Source of the DNA: Cerioporus squamosus
Taxonomy: Eukaryota > Basidiomycota > Agaricomycetes > Polyporales > Polyporaceae
DNA: 64,000 nucleotides
Direction of reading: 5' to 3'
NCBI GenBank assembly: GCA_022592435.1
Contig: JABYQS010000157.1
Location: 1-64,000 of the forward strand
A program made the translations under genes and the position numbers. The first letter of the stretch is position 1, and every line of letters starts with the position of its first letter. Below the pieces are notes generated by a model. It saw only the letters and a list, made by a program, of their open reading frames with translations. It did not search any database and was not told the DNA's origin. Shown in pieces: positions 23,043 through 34,000 of the stretch.

Positions 23043-24024
23043 TTAATTTGTGCACCCGGTGTGATACTTCTTACCCGGATAGAGATGAGCGCGGACTCGA
23101 GGATGCAGAAGTGAGGTTGTGCGGCGCGCGTGGCGTGACATGCAAACTATGCGCTGTACTTCATAGGCCTGCCGACAGGAGAAGAGCAGGTGAGTGCGAA
23201 AACGGGGTTCTAGTTGGCCGACGAGTCGGAACTCTATAGCGGATTCCTCCTCCGGCTCCTCCAAGACTACCTGCGTGATGTCCAGAAAATCCTTGCAACT
23301 CACACAACTCTTGACCGCATTCACGATCTTCTCCTCGGTCTTCCTCGGCGCCGTCGCCATCAGCCAAAGTAGCAGCGTCTGCTGTACGGGTTCGGCGCGG
23401 CCCCGATGAGAATTTAGAAACCATGCAAGGTTCAGAAACCTGGCAAGACCTTGATGCACTCCAACGGCATACTTCAATGGTGCGCACATGTGCCTTGAAC
23501 CGGGGGTCGGGGAAACCGGAGTTGTTCTTCTGACGGGAAGTTGCCAGAGCCTCATTGCGCAGAAACATTGGCAACCTCTCGATGCAATTGGTCGGGCAGA
23601 ATACGTTCTCGATCTCGCTGCGTAGCTCCCAACGTTTCTCGGCTGTGGCTTCGCCAAGTGCACGTATGTAGTTGTGAGTCCACTACTATGCTCTCCGACT
23701 TCCAGCCCCGGCGGGAGCCTGCTGCTCGCCCACCCCGGAGAAGGTCAAGAATCCCGCCACGACGCCCGCGCTGTCCTGGATCCGCTGCTGCCGCTCGTAC
23801 AGAGCCTGGACGATCCTCGTCTCCTCCTCGACGAGCACGTTCTCCGGGTGCGGATCCGGAACTTGCGGCGTTTCGAGTGGGAGCGCACCCACACCCGTCT
23901 GGCGCAGCAGCTCGACGAGTATGAATAGTGCTTGTTTCAGCCCTGCGATGTCCTCTGTGTGAACAGGGATGTCAGTGCCAGCTCGATTCGCGACATCAGG
24001 GAAAGCCTCCCTTCGAAATTGCAT
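23043..24024 (-). CDS. Unknown protein with FRREAFPDV start and helical body
   Basis: Start MQFRREAFPDVANRAG at 24024. A 48-base in-phase intron (gtgggc...catag) removes a TAG at 23686-23688 and joins LTFSG to WTHNYIRALGEATAEKRW. A second intron joins HVRTIE to QTLLLWLMATAPRKTEEK. The body is helical and amphipathic (LKQALFILVELLRQ, EEETRIVQALYERQQRIQD) with a C-S-x-x-C-K pair (SCVSCKDFLDI). The C-terminus (about 23043-23200) is uncertain. I do not recognise the family. A decayed relative of its first codons and upstream region lies inverted at 25372-25640. Confidence 0.5.
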
Positions 24025-24075
24025 GAATTGGCTCGCAATTATTTCGAATTCTCAATAATCTGATAACACAACAAT
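24005..24075 (-). repeat. Inverted repeat arm, 5' end of the 23043-24024 gene
   Basis: On the minus strand the first codons (..TTTCGAAGGGAGG..) and about 55 bases upstream, including GTGTTATC, resemble the plus strand at 25372-25445 (..ATTTCGAAGGGAGGG.., GTGTTATCC). Confidence 0.55.
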
Positions 24076-24518
24076 TATCAAAAAATTACCTAGTGCCTTC
24101 TGCAACGCAGCAGCAATTGCTTACAATTATGAGCATGTACATCAAGCATTGTAGCGATCCTCTCCTCCACTGTTGCTTCAGAATTCACACATAGACGCGA
24201 TGAGGTGCATGACAATACATTGTTATTGCTGTGCATATACTGATACAACATGGGCATATGCGAATAAGTACGATACCAAGTAGCAAGTGCACAGATGTGG
24301 GGATATACGAACAAGTGCAGTACTGGGTACACACACAGAGCGGACAACGACGACATATGACGACCGGGATCAGAGGAATGACAAGGAGTTTGCGGGCGGA
24401 CATCTCCGGGCTAGCCAGCCGCCATGTCGGGACAGCCTGTGTCGGACACCTGTACCCTCATGAGCAGACGCATACTAGATAGCTTGACTAGAACTCACGG
24501 TAGCATGACCAAACCAGA
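24076..24518. other. Spacer, no gene seen
   Basis: AT-richer than its surroundings (TTATCAAAAAATTACC, ACAATACATTGTT). No exon supported. Confidence 0.35.
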
Positions 24519-24520
24519 TA

Positions 24521-24774
24521 CTGTAGAGTTTCGACCGATGCGGCGCGTCACAGGTCACAGGGACCTCCGCCGCACCGCATCGTGCTGTAGGTCACAGGTC
24601 ACGGCCCCTTTGGGGCCCCCATTTTCGCGTTTTGGCTCGGTTTTCGGACGTTTAGCAGGCCAAATCAGGCAAATTTTGGGCGCCTCCGCTCCGCTCCGGC
24701 GACTGCGGGCGGTTACAGGTCACACCCCGCTGGGGCCTGCACCGCATCGGTCGAAACTCTACAGTAACAGGGAC
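24521..24774. mobile_element. MITE with TA duplication (Tc1/mariner-like by target)
   Basis: A 254-bp element with terminal inverted repeats CTGTAGAGTTTCGACCGATG at both ends, flanked by TA at 24519-24520 and 24775-24776. The interior carries several GTCACAGG / CAGGTCAC words and no coding capacity. Superfamily assignment rests only on the TA target. Confidence 0.7.
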
Positions 24775-24776
24775 TC

Positions 24777-25371
24777 ACCATCAGAAGTTATTCCATTTCC
24801 GAGTCGCGCCAATGGGCTCAAGTCGATCGGGGTTTGTCGGAACACTCGTGCCCTGAATGTTTGTGGCTAGGGACTCCAAAGCTTGAATACACTCACCTAT
24901 CTGACCGACAGTACTGAAGAGCTAGGAGGAGGGACATGTATACGCCGGTCGACCTAAAGGCTAGTGACTAGATCTCGGAGGTGGTGGATGACGTGGCAGG
25001 TTGTCGTTGTTGCAGATGACTAGAAGGGTACTTACCTTGACGTAGTGGCTACACGGACGACAGCAAACTTGCTTGCAGACCGACTGAAAGAGAAGAAGCG
25101 GTCGAGTGTGCAGCAGAGAGCAAGTGCATGGTGCCGGTGAGAGAGTCAGGGAGTCGTGGGACGAAGACAAGAGGGGTGGAGGATACGCGCGCGTTGTTGG
25201 CTTCTAGGCGCCCGAGCCAAACATATGTCGACAAACGACTTGTCTGAATCCAAACGAGCTGCCTGAGTCAGACCGGGCACTTGCTTGCACCTTGCGCATT
25301 CTACCGCAATTCAACGGCATTATCAAGACATTGGATAGAGGTACGAAGAAAGGCGCATGAAATCTCCCAAT
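24777..25371. other. Spacer, no gene seen
   Basis: No exon with a consistent frame. Only short open frames such as one from 25234 (minus). Confidence 0.3.
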
Positions 25372-25640
25372 GCAGATAATATTATGGTGTTATCCACAAT
25401 TACTGTATAATTGGCATAATTTCGAAGGGAGGGTTTTCCTGATGGACGTGAAGAGGGCGAGGATGTGCGATAAGCCGTACCCGCCGTCTGCATGGGGTTC
25501 CTGCCCGGGTGGCACGCGTTTTGTCTGTAGCATTCGCGATCGTCAGTTCATTCGGACATCGACCGCCCCGATACGATACTCACATGCCAGCGAGCACCAG
25601 ATGGTGGCAGACGGATATATCAACATCTCTGATTAGAACC
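25372..25640 (+). pseudogene. Decayed head-to-head relative of the 23043-24024 gene
   Basis: Plus-strand sequence around 25415-25450 reads FRREGFPDG, like FRREAFPDV at the start of the minus-strand gene. The preceding 50-60 bases also match in inverted orientation. In-frame stops appear soon after, and the downstream sequence no longer resembles the gene. This looks like one arm of an inverted duplication that has decayed. Confidence 0.45.
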
Positions 25641-26039
25641 CAGGCGTGATCCATCCTGGTTTCTAACGAGAGATGCAGTGATACATCCGTAGACTCTAAG
25701 TAGAGGTCCCTCCTCGCTCATGTATCGACAGCTCGCATAGCCGCTATGTACTGCTTCCAGCTTATGTTCCCCGCCCTCTCGACCTGAGGGCGAGAAATGA
25801 CAAATCCCGCCCCGCTGCCTGTTCAATGAGCGGGAAGCAGGGATCGTCCCGTTGCAGCACGCATGATTCACACTCCGCCGCATCCAGGATATTGATAGCG
25901 TAGGTTTACCTGGGTATGCGGCACCTACCGAGAACCTCATTGTGACCAATCACGCTCTTCTGACCGCCCAGTGGGCATACCCCTGTCTCAGCCCTCCACG
26001 AGCACCAAATCAGTGCGCACAGAAGTAGTGAGAGTGGGA
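25641..26039. other. Spacer, no gene seen
   Basis: Mixed sequence with no supported exon. It adjoins the GC-rich tandem tract. Confidence 0.3.
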
Positions 26040-26620
26040 CAGTGAGCCAGACATTTGCAATCCGCGACGTGAGAATGCAGTGCGACGGCAGGGAGAACGG
26101 GACCACAAGCGGTACGGTCTCATGCCGCAGTGCGGGGCTGAGCATGCGCAGAGCGCGCGACAATAGGGAGAGCGGGACGGTCACATGCCACGGCGCGAGG
26201 CTGAGCACGCGCAGAGCGGGAGGTGCATTGCAACAGCAGGGAGAGTGGGACCACCAGCGGCATGGTTGCATGCCGCGGTGCAAGGCTGAGCATGCGCAGA
26301 GCGGGACGTGCATCGCAACAGTAGAGAGAGCGGCACAGCGATCAGGAGGTCCCAGAGGATAGACGTTCACAGAGCGGGAGTCGGAGGGCAACGCCGGGAG
26401 TGCGGCACACGATAGAACGTGGCATGGGGGGATAGCTTGATACCAAATGCAAGCTGCAGCGGGAGGGGGGGGAGAGTGTCGGGACCGCAGGTCACAGCAT
26501 GGCGCCGGGGAGAGAGTCGAGAACTCGCAAGCGCAGCACAGCGCGGGCCACAACGTGCTAGGAGGCAGGCAGCATGACGAGCACAGGCCAACGATGTGCC
26601 TTTGAACAAGGAAGGTGCGT
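26040..26620. repeat. Degenerate GC-rich tandem repeats (GCGCAGAGCGGGAC units)
   Basis: Words such as CTGAGCATGCGCAGAGCGGGA, CATGCCGCGGTGCAAGGCTGAG and GGGAGAGYGGGAC recur with a period of roughly 60-85 bases from about 26100 to 26340 and fade out toward 26600. Open frames on the minus strand across this tract are low-complexity by-products. It may be a subterminal array of the element carrying KDZ-3. That is unproven. Confidence 0.55.
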
Positions 26621-27147
26621 GTACTTCAGAGGCCGCGTGATGCGCAAGGTTCAAGCGTTCGTGCAGGCGAGTTGGCTGCAGGCCTGTCGCAGGGCTCGAG
26701 TGAAGCCAAAGGTACAAGGTGAGGCCGAGTGGGGATGTCACAGTGGTACATCTCACGGGCGAGTAGACCCTGCATACTGCTAGCAGGCGAGGAGGACCCA
26801 ATGGGTGCACAGAGGGAGCAAGCGGGTATGAAAACTCTACCAAGGGTTGAGACAGTGCCTTCTCCGAGCACAGACGTACCTTCCAACTAATGCATGCCCG
26901 TTTGCTTTCTTCTGGCTGTCCACCTGCAACCTCACATGTTCTATTGGTCTGGCAGGGCGCGTCGTAGCCGGTGTGCACGGTTGTTGTCAGTTGAGACGCG
27001 TCGTGATCGAAGCGCGTCGCGATCGGGCTGCGTCGACTTGGAGTACAGCATGGTGTCGAGGGCATGAAGGACGAAGGAGACCGTCCGCGGATGGGAAGTA
27101 TGGCAAGGAAAGTTTCCGGTGGGACGTGCCAGGCAGGAAGGGAAGGG
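26621..27147. other. Spacer up to the Copia, no gene seen
   Basis: GC-rich and without a supported exon. In the ancestral order this sequence ran directly into 46525 onward, upstream of KDZ-3's stop. Confidence 0.3.
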
Positions 27148-27152
27148 CAGGG
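27148..27152. repeat. Copia target-site duplication (CAGGG)
   Basis: CAGGG precedes the left LTR and recurs at 46520-46524 directly after the right LTR, as expected for an integrase-made 5-bp duplication. Confidence 0.85.
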
Positions 27153-27744
27153 TGATGAAGTCTGAACCTGTGAAGGCAAGTCGCAACGACGAGTGGACAA
27201 CACGAGTCCTCAGTCAGTAGAGCAAAAGACTAATAGCATAGACACAAGTACCTAGCAGACGAGTGGACAACACGAGCTACAAAGTACTTGTAAGTAAAGC
27301 ATAAGTAAGCATAGGTAGGCGAGTACTTACTCCTCAGTCAGTAGAGCAAAAGACTGAGGAGACAAAGCCCAAGAGTCCCTCCTTATATACTGTGTCTGGA
27401 GTAGCATGAGTAAGCGACAGAAAGGAGAGCATAATACTGTCTGAGTCAGAACGAGTAGGGATAACTCAGACAATGACGAAGGATGACGAAGATACGACAA
27501 ATACGAGGTCACAAGGGCATGTCTAGTACAGCCCAGAGATATCTAGAAAGAACTAGAAAGGTCCGGAGCGTTGCAGAACGCACTGGAATGGACTGGAAAC
27601 AAAGAGAAGCCAGGTAACCACATGGTTTCGTACAACGTACCCTAAAAGGAAAGGAAGACGCATAGCCTAAGATCTAATCGTAAGAGGCTGTGCCCATAGC
27701 GCCTAATGCGCAACTGATGTCCATAGTCCATAGTAAGTTCAACA
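27153..27744 (-). repeat. Copia 3' LTR
   Basis: 592 bp. It begins TGTTGAAC and ends CTTCATCA on the minus strand, nearly identical to 45920-46519. A TATATAA-type box is at about 27383-27389. It lacks an 8-base stretch containing TAGCAGA that is present in the 5' LTR. Confidence 0.9.
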
Positions 27745-27753
27745 CTCCCACTC
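27745..27753 (-). other. Copia polypurine tract
   Basis: Minus strand reads GAGTGGGAG immediately before the 3' LTR start TGTTGAAC, the expected site for plus-strand priming. Confidence 0.6.
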
Positions 27754-27755
27754 GT

Positions 27756-29112
27756 TCAAGACGCGGAGGTAACGAGACCCAAATTTGCCAAGAAGTACTC
27801 CATGACGTGCAGTGAAGCATTCTTGGTCAACGGATCTGCCAGATTCTCCTCACTAGGAATAGCATAGATGTCCATGTTTGGAGTCTCGGCATATTCGCGT
27901 ACGAAGTGGTAGTGCGTCTCGACGTGCTTACAACGCCGGTCGACGGCTGGGTTCAACGCAAGGTGAATAGCACCATGGTTGTCGACGCACATCGGCGTAG
28001 CCGAGCCCATGTCATCCCCTAACTCATCGCCAAACGTCCTAAGCCACATCATCTGACGAGCAGTGTCTGAAGCCGCCTTGTACTCTGCCTCAGTGGACGA
28101 GAGAGAGACGGTCTGTTGACGTCGAGATGCCCAAGACACGGCACCTCCTGCCATCAGGAAGACGAAAGCGGTCTGCGAATGCCGATCGTCGCGTTCTTCT
28201 GCCCAGTCTGAATCGGAATATGCGATCAGGCCGGCATTAGATGCACCGTCATATCGTAGGCGATAATGCGATGTACCCCGGAGATACCATAAGACATAGA
28301 GAAGTCTATCAAGGTGATTGTCGGCAGGGTTCGCACTGTACTTGCCCAGACGGTTGATGGCATACGAGATATCTGGTCGCGTCCCAAGACAGGCATAGAG
28401 AAGACTGCCCATCAAGCTCTGGAAACGTTGACGCAACTTCGCCGGTGCTTCTGTGGTAGCAGCTTCGATAACTGCACCAGCAGGGAGAGGAGTACGCGCA
28501 GGCTTGCAGTTGGCCATCTGATAGTTCTCGAGAATGGCCTCGATGTACTCTTCCTGGTCGATGTCAAGTGTCCGTGAGAGACGATCTCGACGTATACGAA
28601 GACCAAGGAATCGCTGAATAGGACCCAAGTCCGTCATCTTATACTGCTTGCCAAGCGCCTTCTTGACCTTGTCGATATGCCCTCGACTGTCACCCATGAG
28701 AAGTAGGTCGTCGACATAGAGGACAATGATCGTGACACGGTCTGGGTCTGAATCCCCCCCTTGTCGGCAATATACATAGACTCCGGCATCAGAGTATGTC
28801 CGAACAAATCCCTGTCCGATGAGCGATTCGTGAATCTTCTTGTTCCATTGGCGAGAGGCTTGCTTAAGACCGTAGATGGCCTTCTTAAGCAGACAAACGT
28901 AGTCCTCTTTGCCTTTCACGACCCAGCCCTCGGGTTGTTCCATGTAGACCTCCTCGTCCAAGTCCCCGTTGAGGAACGCAGTCTTAACGTCCATCGCATC
29001 GATCTCCCAGTCTTCTAGGGCAGCGTGCGCCAAGAGATACCGGATAGACTCGAATCGAGCGACAGGAGAGAAGGTTTCGTGGTAGTCCTTCCCATAGACT
29101 TGCGTAAAGCCT
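27756..29112 (-). pseudogene. Copia pol, RT/RNase H part (3' half)
   Basis: Continues the polyprotein after the E2 insertion. Starts mid-domain with GFTQVYGKDYHETFSPVAR, then DAMDVKTAFLNGDL (RT), QPEGWVV, the YGLKQASRQWN motif, the catalytic LYVDDLLLMGD (YVDD), then RNase H motifs AYSDSDWAEE, LSSTEAEYKA and CVDNHGAIHLA, and a stop at 27756. This segment is uninterrupted. Its 5' partner ends ..YKARLVARG at 41963. Across one AGCCT the frame is continuous. Confidence 0.9.
29108..29112. repeat. E2 target-site duplication, left copy (AGCCT)
   Basis: AGCCT occurs at 29108-29112 and at 41958-41962. Removing E2 plus one copy restores ARLVAR-GFTQVYG of the Copia RT. Confidence 0.8.
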
Positions 29113-29210
29113 CACACCTCATGCTGGCAGGTGGATATATCCGTGACTGTAGTTACAGACCAACCAGGATACATCCCCTGCTGTAACTACAGTACACCCA
29201 AATATCCCGT
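29113..29210. repeat. E2 left terminal region with hairpin
   Basis: Imperfect terminal repeat followed by CTGTAGTTACAG ... CTGTAACTACAG, an internal inverted repeat that the right end partly mirrors (CTGTGGCTACAG..CTGTAAGTACAG, 41884-41925). Confidence 0.65.
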
Positions 29211-29820
29211 AGCACTGGATCATTCTACTGTAGTGCGCCTCCATGGCATACATGGCATGTTGCTGCTATGTTTTCAGCATCCTCAAGCCTCAGCATCCCC
29301 CCAAAGCGGACCTGTCACCCGTCGTTCCCTCGCATCGAACTCCGCTGAGGCGTCCAAGGCATTATTGTCTATTGAAAAGAATGAATACTACTTCCAACTC
29401 CGCTGCCATTTTCTATGACTCCGAATACGGGTTCCACCATGTCAGCGGTGCCCCACCCTAGTGGGCGATATCCCGCATCCTGTAGCACCGCAATGCGGTA
29501 CTGGGATGCTTCCCGCTCTTGGGACCACCTCCCTTCTGGCGCGCCTGCCGTATCCTGCTTCGGCAGCTTCGCGCATCCCGCCGCCTGCGGCTGCCCAATT
29601 GTGCCCGGATGCCGCCCAGCATTCTCCGCCGCCCGCCATACTACGCCCTCTATCGTATGCCCTGTGGTCGCACTGCACCCACGTTGTGCCGCCCGCGTTC
29701 GGACCACGCGTCCGTGGGGTACTGCCCGTATGCATATCTCACGGTGCAGTACAGAGCGGGGTCGCAGCAGGGTCCCGTCTGCTGGCGCGGGCTATTGCAA
29801 CCTGTGGCAGAAGCTGGCAC
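29211..29820. other. E2 left interior, no gene seen
   Basis: No supported exon between the left terminus and the palindrome array. Open frames here lack family features and consistent splice sites. Confidence 0.35.
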
Positions 29821-29827
29821 TCCGGCT

Positions 29828-30772
29828 CGACCTGTGGACAATGTATCCAACATGCATGGTTGGATACATCGTCTACAGAGTGTGCTCGATCCGGTAGCTC
29901 GCGAGGCCCTGTAGAGGATGTATCCAACCGGGGCCACGTTGGGTACAATGCCTACAGTCGAGCCCAATCCGGTAGCCTGCGAGGGACTGTAGATGATGTA
30001 TCCAGAGCACACCGTTGGGTACACCGTCTACAGTCAAGCCTGATCCGGTAGCCTGCAATGGACTGTAGACGATGTACCCAACGGTGCGCGCTGGATACAT
30101 CGTCTACAGTCACGCCCGATCTGTTAGTTCGCGAGGCTCTGTAGACGATGTATCCAAGCCGTGCGCCCTGGCGCCCTGGATACATCACCTACAGTCGAGC
30201 CCAATCTGGTATCCCGTGAGGCACTGTATACGATGTATCCAGGGCGCACCATTGGGTACATCGTCTACAGTCGCGCCGATCTGTTAGTTCGCGAGGCTCT
30301 GTGGACGATGTATCCAAGCCGTGCGCCCTGGCGCCCTGGATACATCACCTACAGTCAAGCCCGATCTGGTATCCCGTGAGGCACTGTAGACGATGTATCC
30401 AGGGCGCACCATTGGGTACATCGTCTACAGTCGCACTCGATCTGGTAGCCCGCGAGGGACCGTAAACGATGTATCCAGCGCACACGGCTGGATACATCGT
30501 CTACAGTCGCGTCTGATCCGGAACCTCACCAGGTGCGAATCACCCTCCAGTCTGCAGCTTGCGCGCTGTATCCTATACGCCTTCCGTTGGAGACATCATC
30601 CTCAATATCGCTCATTCCAGCCGCTGCTAGCCTGCTTCAATCTGTGAACGATGTATCCAACGCGCATGCCTGCTGGATACATCTTCCACAGAGCACACCC
30701 GATCCGGTACCTGTGCCCGGACCCGCGGCCTGTAGATGATGTATCCAACGTGTGGATACATCACTACAGTAC
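29828..30772. repeat. E2 left array of about 11 long palindromes
   Basis: Each unit is CTGTAGACGATGTATCCA, a 10-25 base variable loop, then TGGATACATCGTCTACAG. Units start near 29828, 29910, 29989, 30062, 30140, 30224, 30299, 30384, 30460, 30642 and 30731, mostly 75-85 bases apart, with spacers such as GCCCGATCTGGTAGCCCGCGAGG. Each unit could form an 18-bp stem. Related units occur at 40864-41160 and 41855-41957. Probably transposase-binding or cruciform-forming subterminal repeats. That role is inferred. Confidence 0.85.
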
Positions 30773-31062
30773 CGCCCAATTCGGCATGGTCCAGACCTTG
30801 ACATCTCGACGGTGTGTCGCTCACCTTAGCTGGCATGTTGTAGTATACATTGGCATGTCGTAATGAAGATCGAGAGTCGCAAACTTCATCTTGATGCGCC
30901 CGAACAGTTCAAAATGAACGTAACCTGTACATAGATGAATAAACGTCAGGGAGCTCGGATAGTGTACAGTGTGAATATGTGGCTGGGATACAGGCAGGAG
31001 CAGGTGAGGTTGGAAATGGAGGAAGCGAGACAGGGGGAGAGATCAGAGCCGTGCATGGAACC
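30773..31062. other. Spacer downstream of KDZ-2, no gene seen
   Basis: Lies between the palindrome array and the KDZ-2 stop codon. It probably holds the transposase 3' UTR. Confidence 0.35.
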
Positions 31063-34000
31063 TTAATCCAAGTCCTCCATTGCTAACTCAACATCTCCGG
31101 CCTCCTGAATCTCATCATCGTTCAGGATAGCTCCCAGGGACGTCGTGGAGGTGGTAGACGCGGTCACGGTGTGCAACGAAGGCAAATCCGAGTCGCTCTG
31201 GCTGTGGAGGTCATCGGGGATCTGGTCCTCGACGCTCTGACCCAGACAAATCCAAGCGGTGACGCAGCTCCAGGCGCTACGGCAATACTCGCCCATCTTC
31301 CGCCGGATTGACGCTTGACGATGAGCGTAGGCAGTTTGACCTTCGAGGAAGTCAGCACGTTCGGCCTGCGCCAACGTGGCCTGCGTCTCCCACCACCCTG
31401 CGAGCCAAACGTGGTACTGCTTCACGCGACGCATCTCCTCGTCTAAATTCTCGACTTCCTCCGTCCATCGCATCGCCCGTGCGCGAGCCTTACACCATTC
31501 GACACGGAGACCTGTAGCAAGGGTCAGGGGGCTATTCGGTAATGGTACGGCGATGTATGCACCTTCCTGCAGGTTGCCGCTGGCTTGTTCATCTACCAGG
31601 TTCCCCTCGGAATCCACCCCACTGGCCTTCCAGATCCAGGAGATCTCCCTGCGCCCCTCCGAACCGCTGCCATCACCGGCCGTGATGTGCTGGATGTCGC
31701 CGTCGTTGAGGGGCTGCAAGGAGCCTCTCCAGTCGATCTTGCCGAGCGCGGCGGAGAGTGTCGTCAGGGCGGTATAGGCCGCGCGGTAGCGAGATGTGTT
31801 CAGCTTGATCTTACTATCGATACCGTGGATGACATCGTGCGAGCGGGTGATCTCTTTCTGCCCGCGGACTTGCTCATCTTTGTAGCGGTACAGGTACGCG
31901 CGAACTTCAAGATGGCCCCGAAGGTCCGTCAGGGCATCATAGGCTTGCGCCTCCCACAGTCGCCACTCGTGTTCAAGGAGCAACTGAGGGATAGTGACCC
32001 GGGTGCATGCAGTCGAGGGCAGGAAGAGTGGGTGGTCCTGGGGCAGGATCGAGTCGTCCGCGCAGGGCTGAACAACGAGCGTCGCGACGCTCGGAATGAA
32101 GAGTTGCTGGATGCTGCGCCACCCATCGACCCGACGCTGCAGAGTGTTCTGGCGCTCGAGGATCTTCGCCCGCTGGAGGTCAGTAGGAGATGCGCTGAGG
32201 GCAGCGCTGTCAGCACGGAGCTTGCGTCTGAGTACTTCTGTCAGCGAGATGGTAGGTGCAATCTGTGTAAGGCCACTTACTGTTGATCTTCCATTTCGAT
32301 TCCGATGACGATCATCGTGCTGGAAGAGTAGTACTCATGCAAAGTGGGGGTCCATCCCTCGCAGATGTCGAGGGCGTCTTGCTCTGCGAGTATCACGCGT
32401 ATAGCCGCCTGCGAGATGTCTGCGAAAGTGCCGTCAGGAACTGAACATGCTGAACTTGGACTGTCAGGGGCAACTCACGAGAGTGCTTGTACTCATATGG
32501 GTTGGTGGCGCTGGTGGGTGCCGCATCCCACGCGACTGTCATCTCCTCCCATCCCGCAACTGTGAGCGGTGGCAGCGACGACGTGAGCTGCTTGAAAGCC
32601 TTGACGTGCTTCCCACGTTCGACTACAGCCACCTTGATGCGTGTCAGCATGGTCGCGGCTGTGGGATGTTCTAGTAAGGAACAGCTGGCGCGCGAGGAAA
32701 GATCAGAACGTACGCAATCTGGTAACCTTGGCCCAGTTCTGATCCCCGAAGACGTCGTCTAGCAGATCAGAACACGATCCTGGTCCCATCTCCTTTGTCG
32801 ATGGTGCGTAACCATTCGCCATCGCCCATCGACGTTCGACACCTTCTCCGTTGAGCCTGCCAGAGTGAGGTAAGAGGTACGGTGAGAATACGGAGCGACA
32901 GCGCTCGCGATGGGCATTCAAGTGAAACATGGGTATCGACCACATGATCACCCGGTTCGAGAAGGTGTCGTAGCCATATTTGGTCCAGCGCGTAACAACT
33001 CTGACACTGTAGCTGCATGCAATGTCGTAGGAGACAGAGACCTGTGTAGGAGCATTGTGCGACAGGCTGGAATTGAGGAGGTAGTCCGTATTCACCTGCC
33101 TGAGAGCCGGACACATTGGAATAGAACCAGCCATGCTGTAGAAAAGGCGTACCTCTCTCCCTTCTGCAAGTTGCCAACTGAACACGGACGCTTCATCTCA
33201 TGCCGGCTGCAATCAACAGTAGCTACTCCCGTGACAGCGAGCCCTGGTGTGCCCTTGATATTCGCCAGCTTGACAGCATCGTGCGTGTTGCAATCGCCGG
33301 TACCGCGTTCCTTCGTGTCGTCTTTGTCGAAGGTCTCGAGGTGCGTCTTGTATGCACTGCGCTCCACGAAGTATGCGCTGCCGGCATTCAGACTGGGATC
33401 TAGAGTGTCCGAGGACACCTTCTTCCGCTTGAGGCGGAGTTGGCATCGATGGCTAGATAGAGCTTGTACTTCCAACTGGCAGGACACGGTGATGAGCAAT
33501 AGATGGCCTGCAGCTGTCGGACACGTACCTTGTTTCGGGCGGAGCGCTCTCCCAGTCACTTGGGAGGTTCTTGCCGGGATGGGGACACGCGGGACATTCC
33601 ACGGCGCAGCTGCCGGGTGGGACATTCACAGCCCTACCGGGGACATTGCCTCGACCGGCGCGCTTGAGCAGCTTGAGGTGCCGCCACTGCCTGATCATCT
33701 GGAGGAAGGAAACATAGCGATCCTTCCGCATTCAGATCAGCCACGGCTGTTATGGAAAGGGAGTGTCAACTGAGACAAACCTTGAGGGGCTTGGTTCCGG
33801 TGTTATCGGACTTCCTGGCCAGGGTAGTATAGAACTCGAAAGCCGAGACCTTGGACTGGCCTGAGAGAAGATGGAACGTCTGCAGCAGGCGGAAGGTAGC
33901 TGCGGTCCTGGGATCTGTCGATGTAGCGGGAAACCAGCGATAGCGCAACAGCTGTGAGGTGGAGGCCGCAGCGCGCTCGCAGCGACAGAAATCGAGTCCG

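Noticed and set aside
26367..27203. 278-codon minus-strand open frame before the Copia
   Set aside because: Overlaps the GC-rich tandem tract and runs into the LTR. Composition is repeat-driven.
29828..30772. Regularly spaced repeats resembling a CRISPR array
   Set aside because: Units are long palindromes with variable loops, not identical direct repeats with unique spacers, and the genome is fungal.
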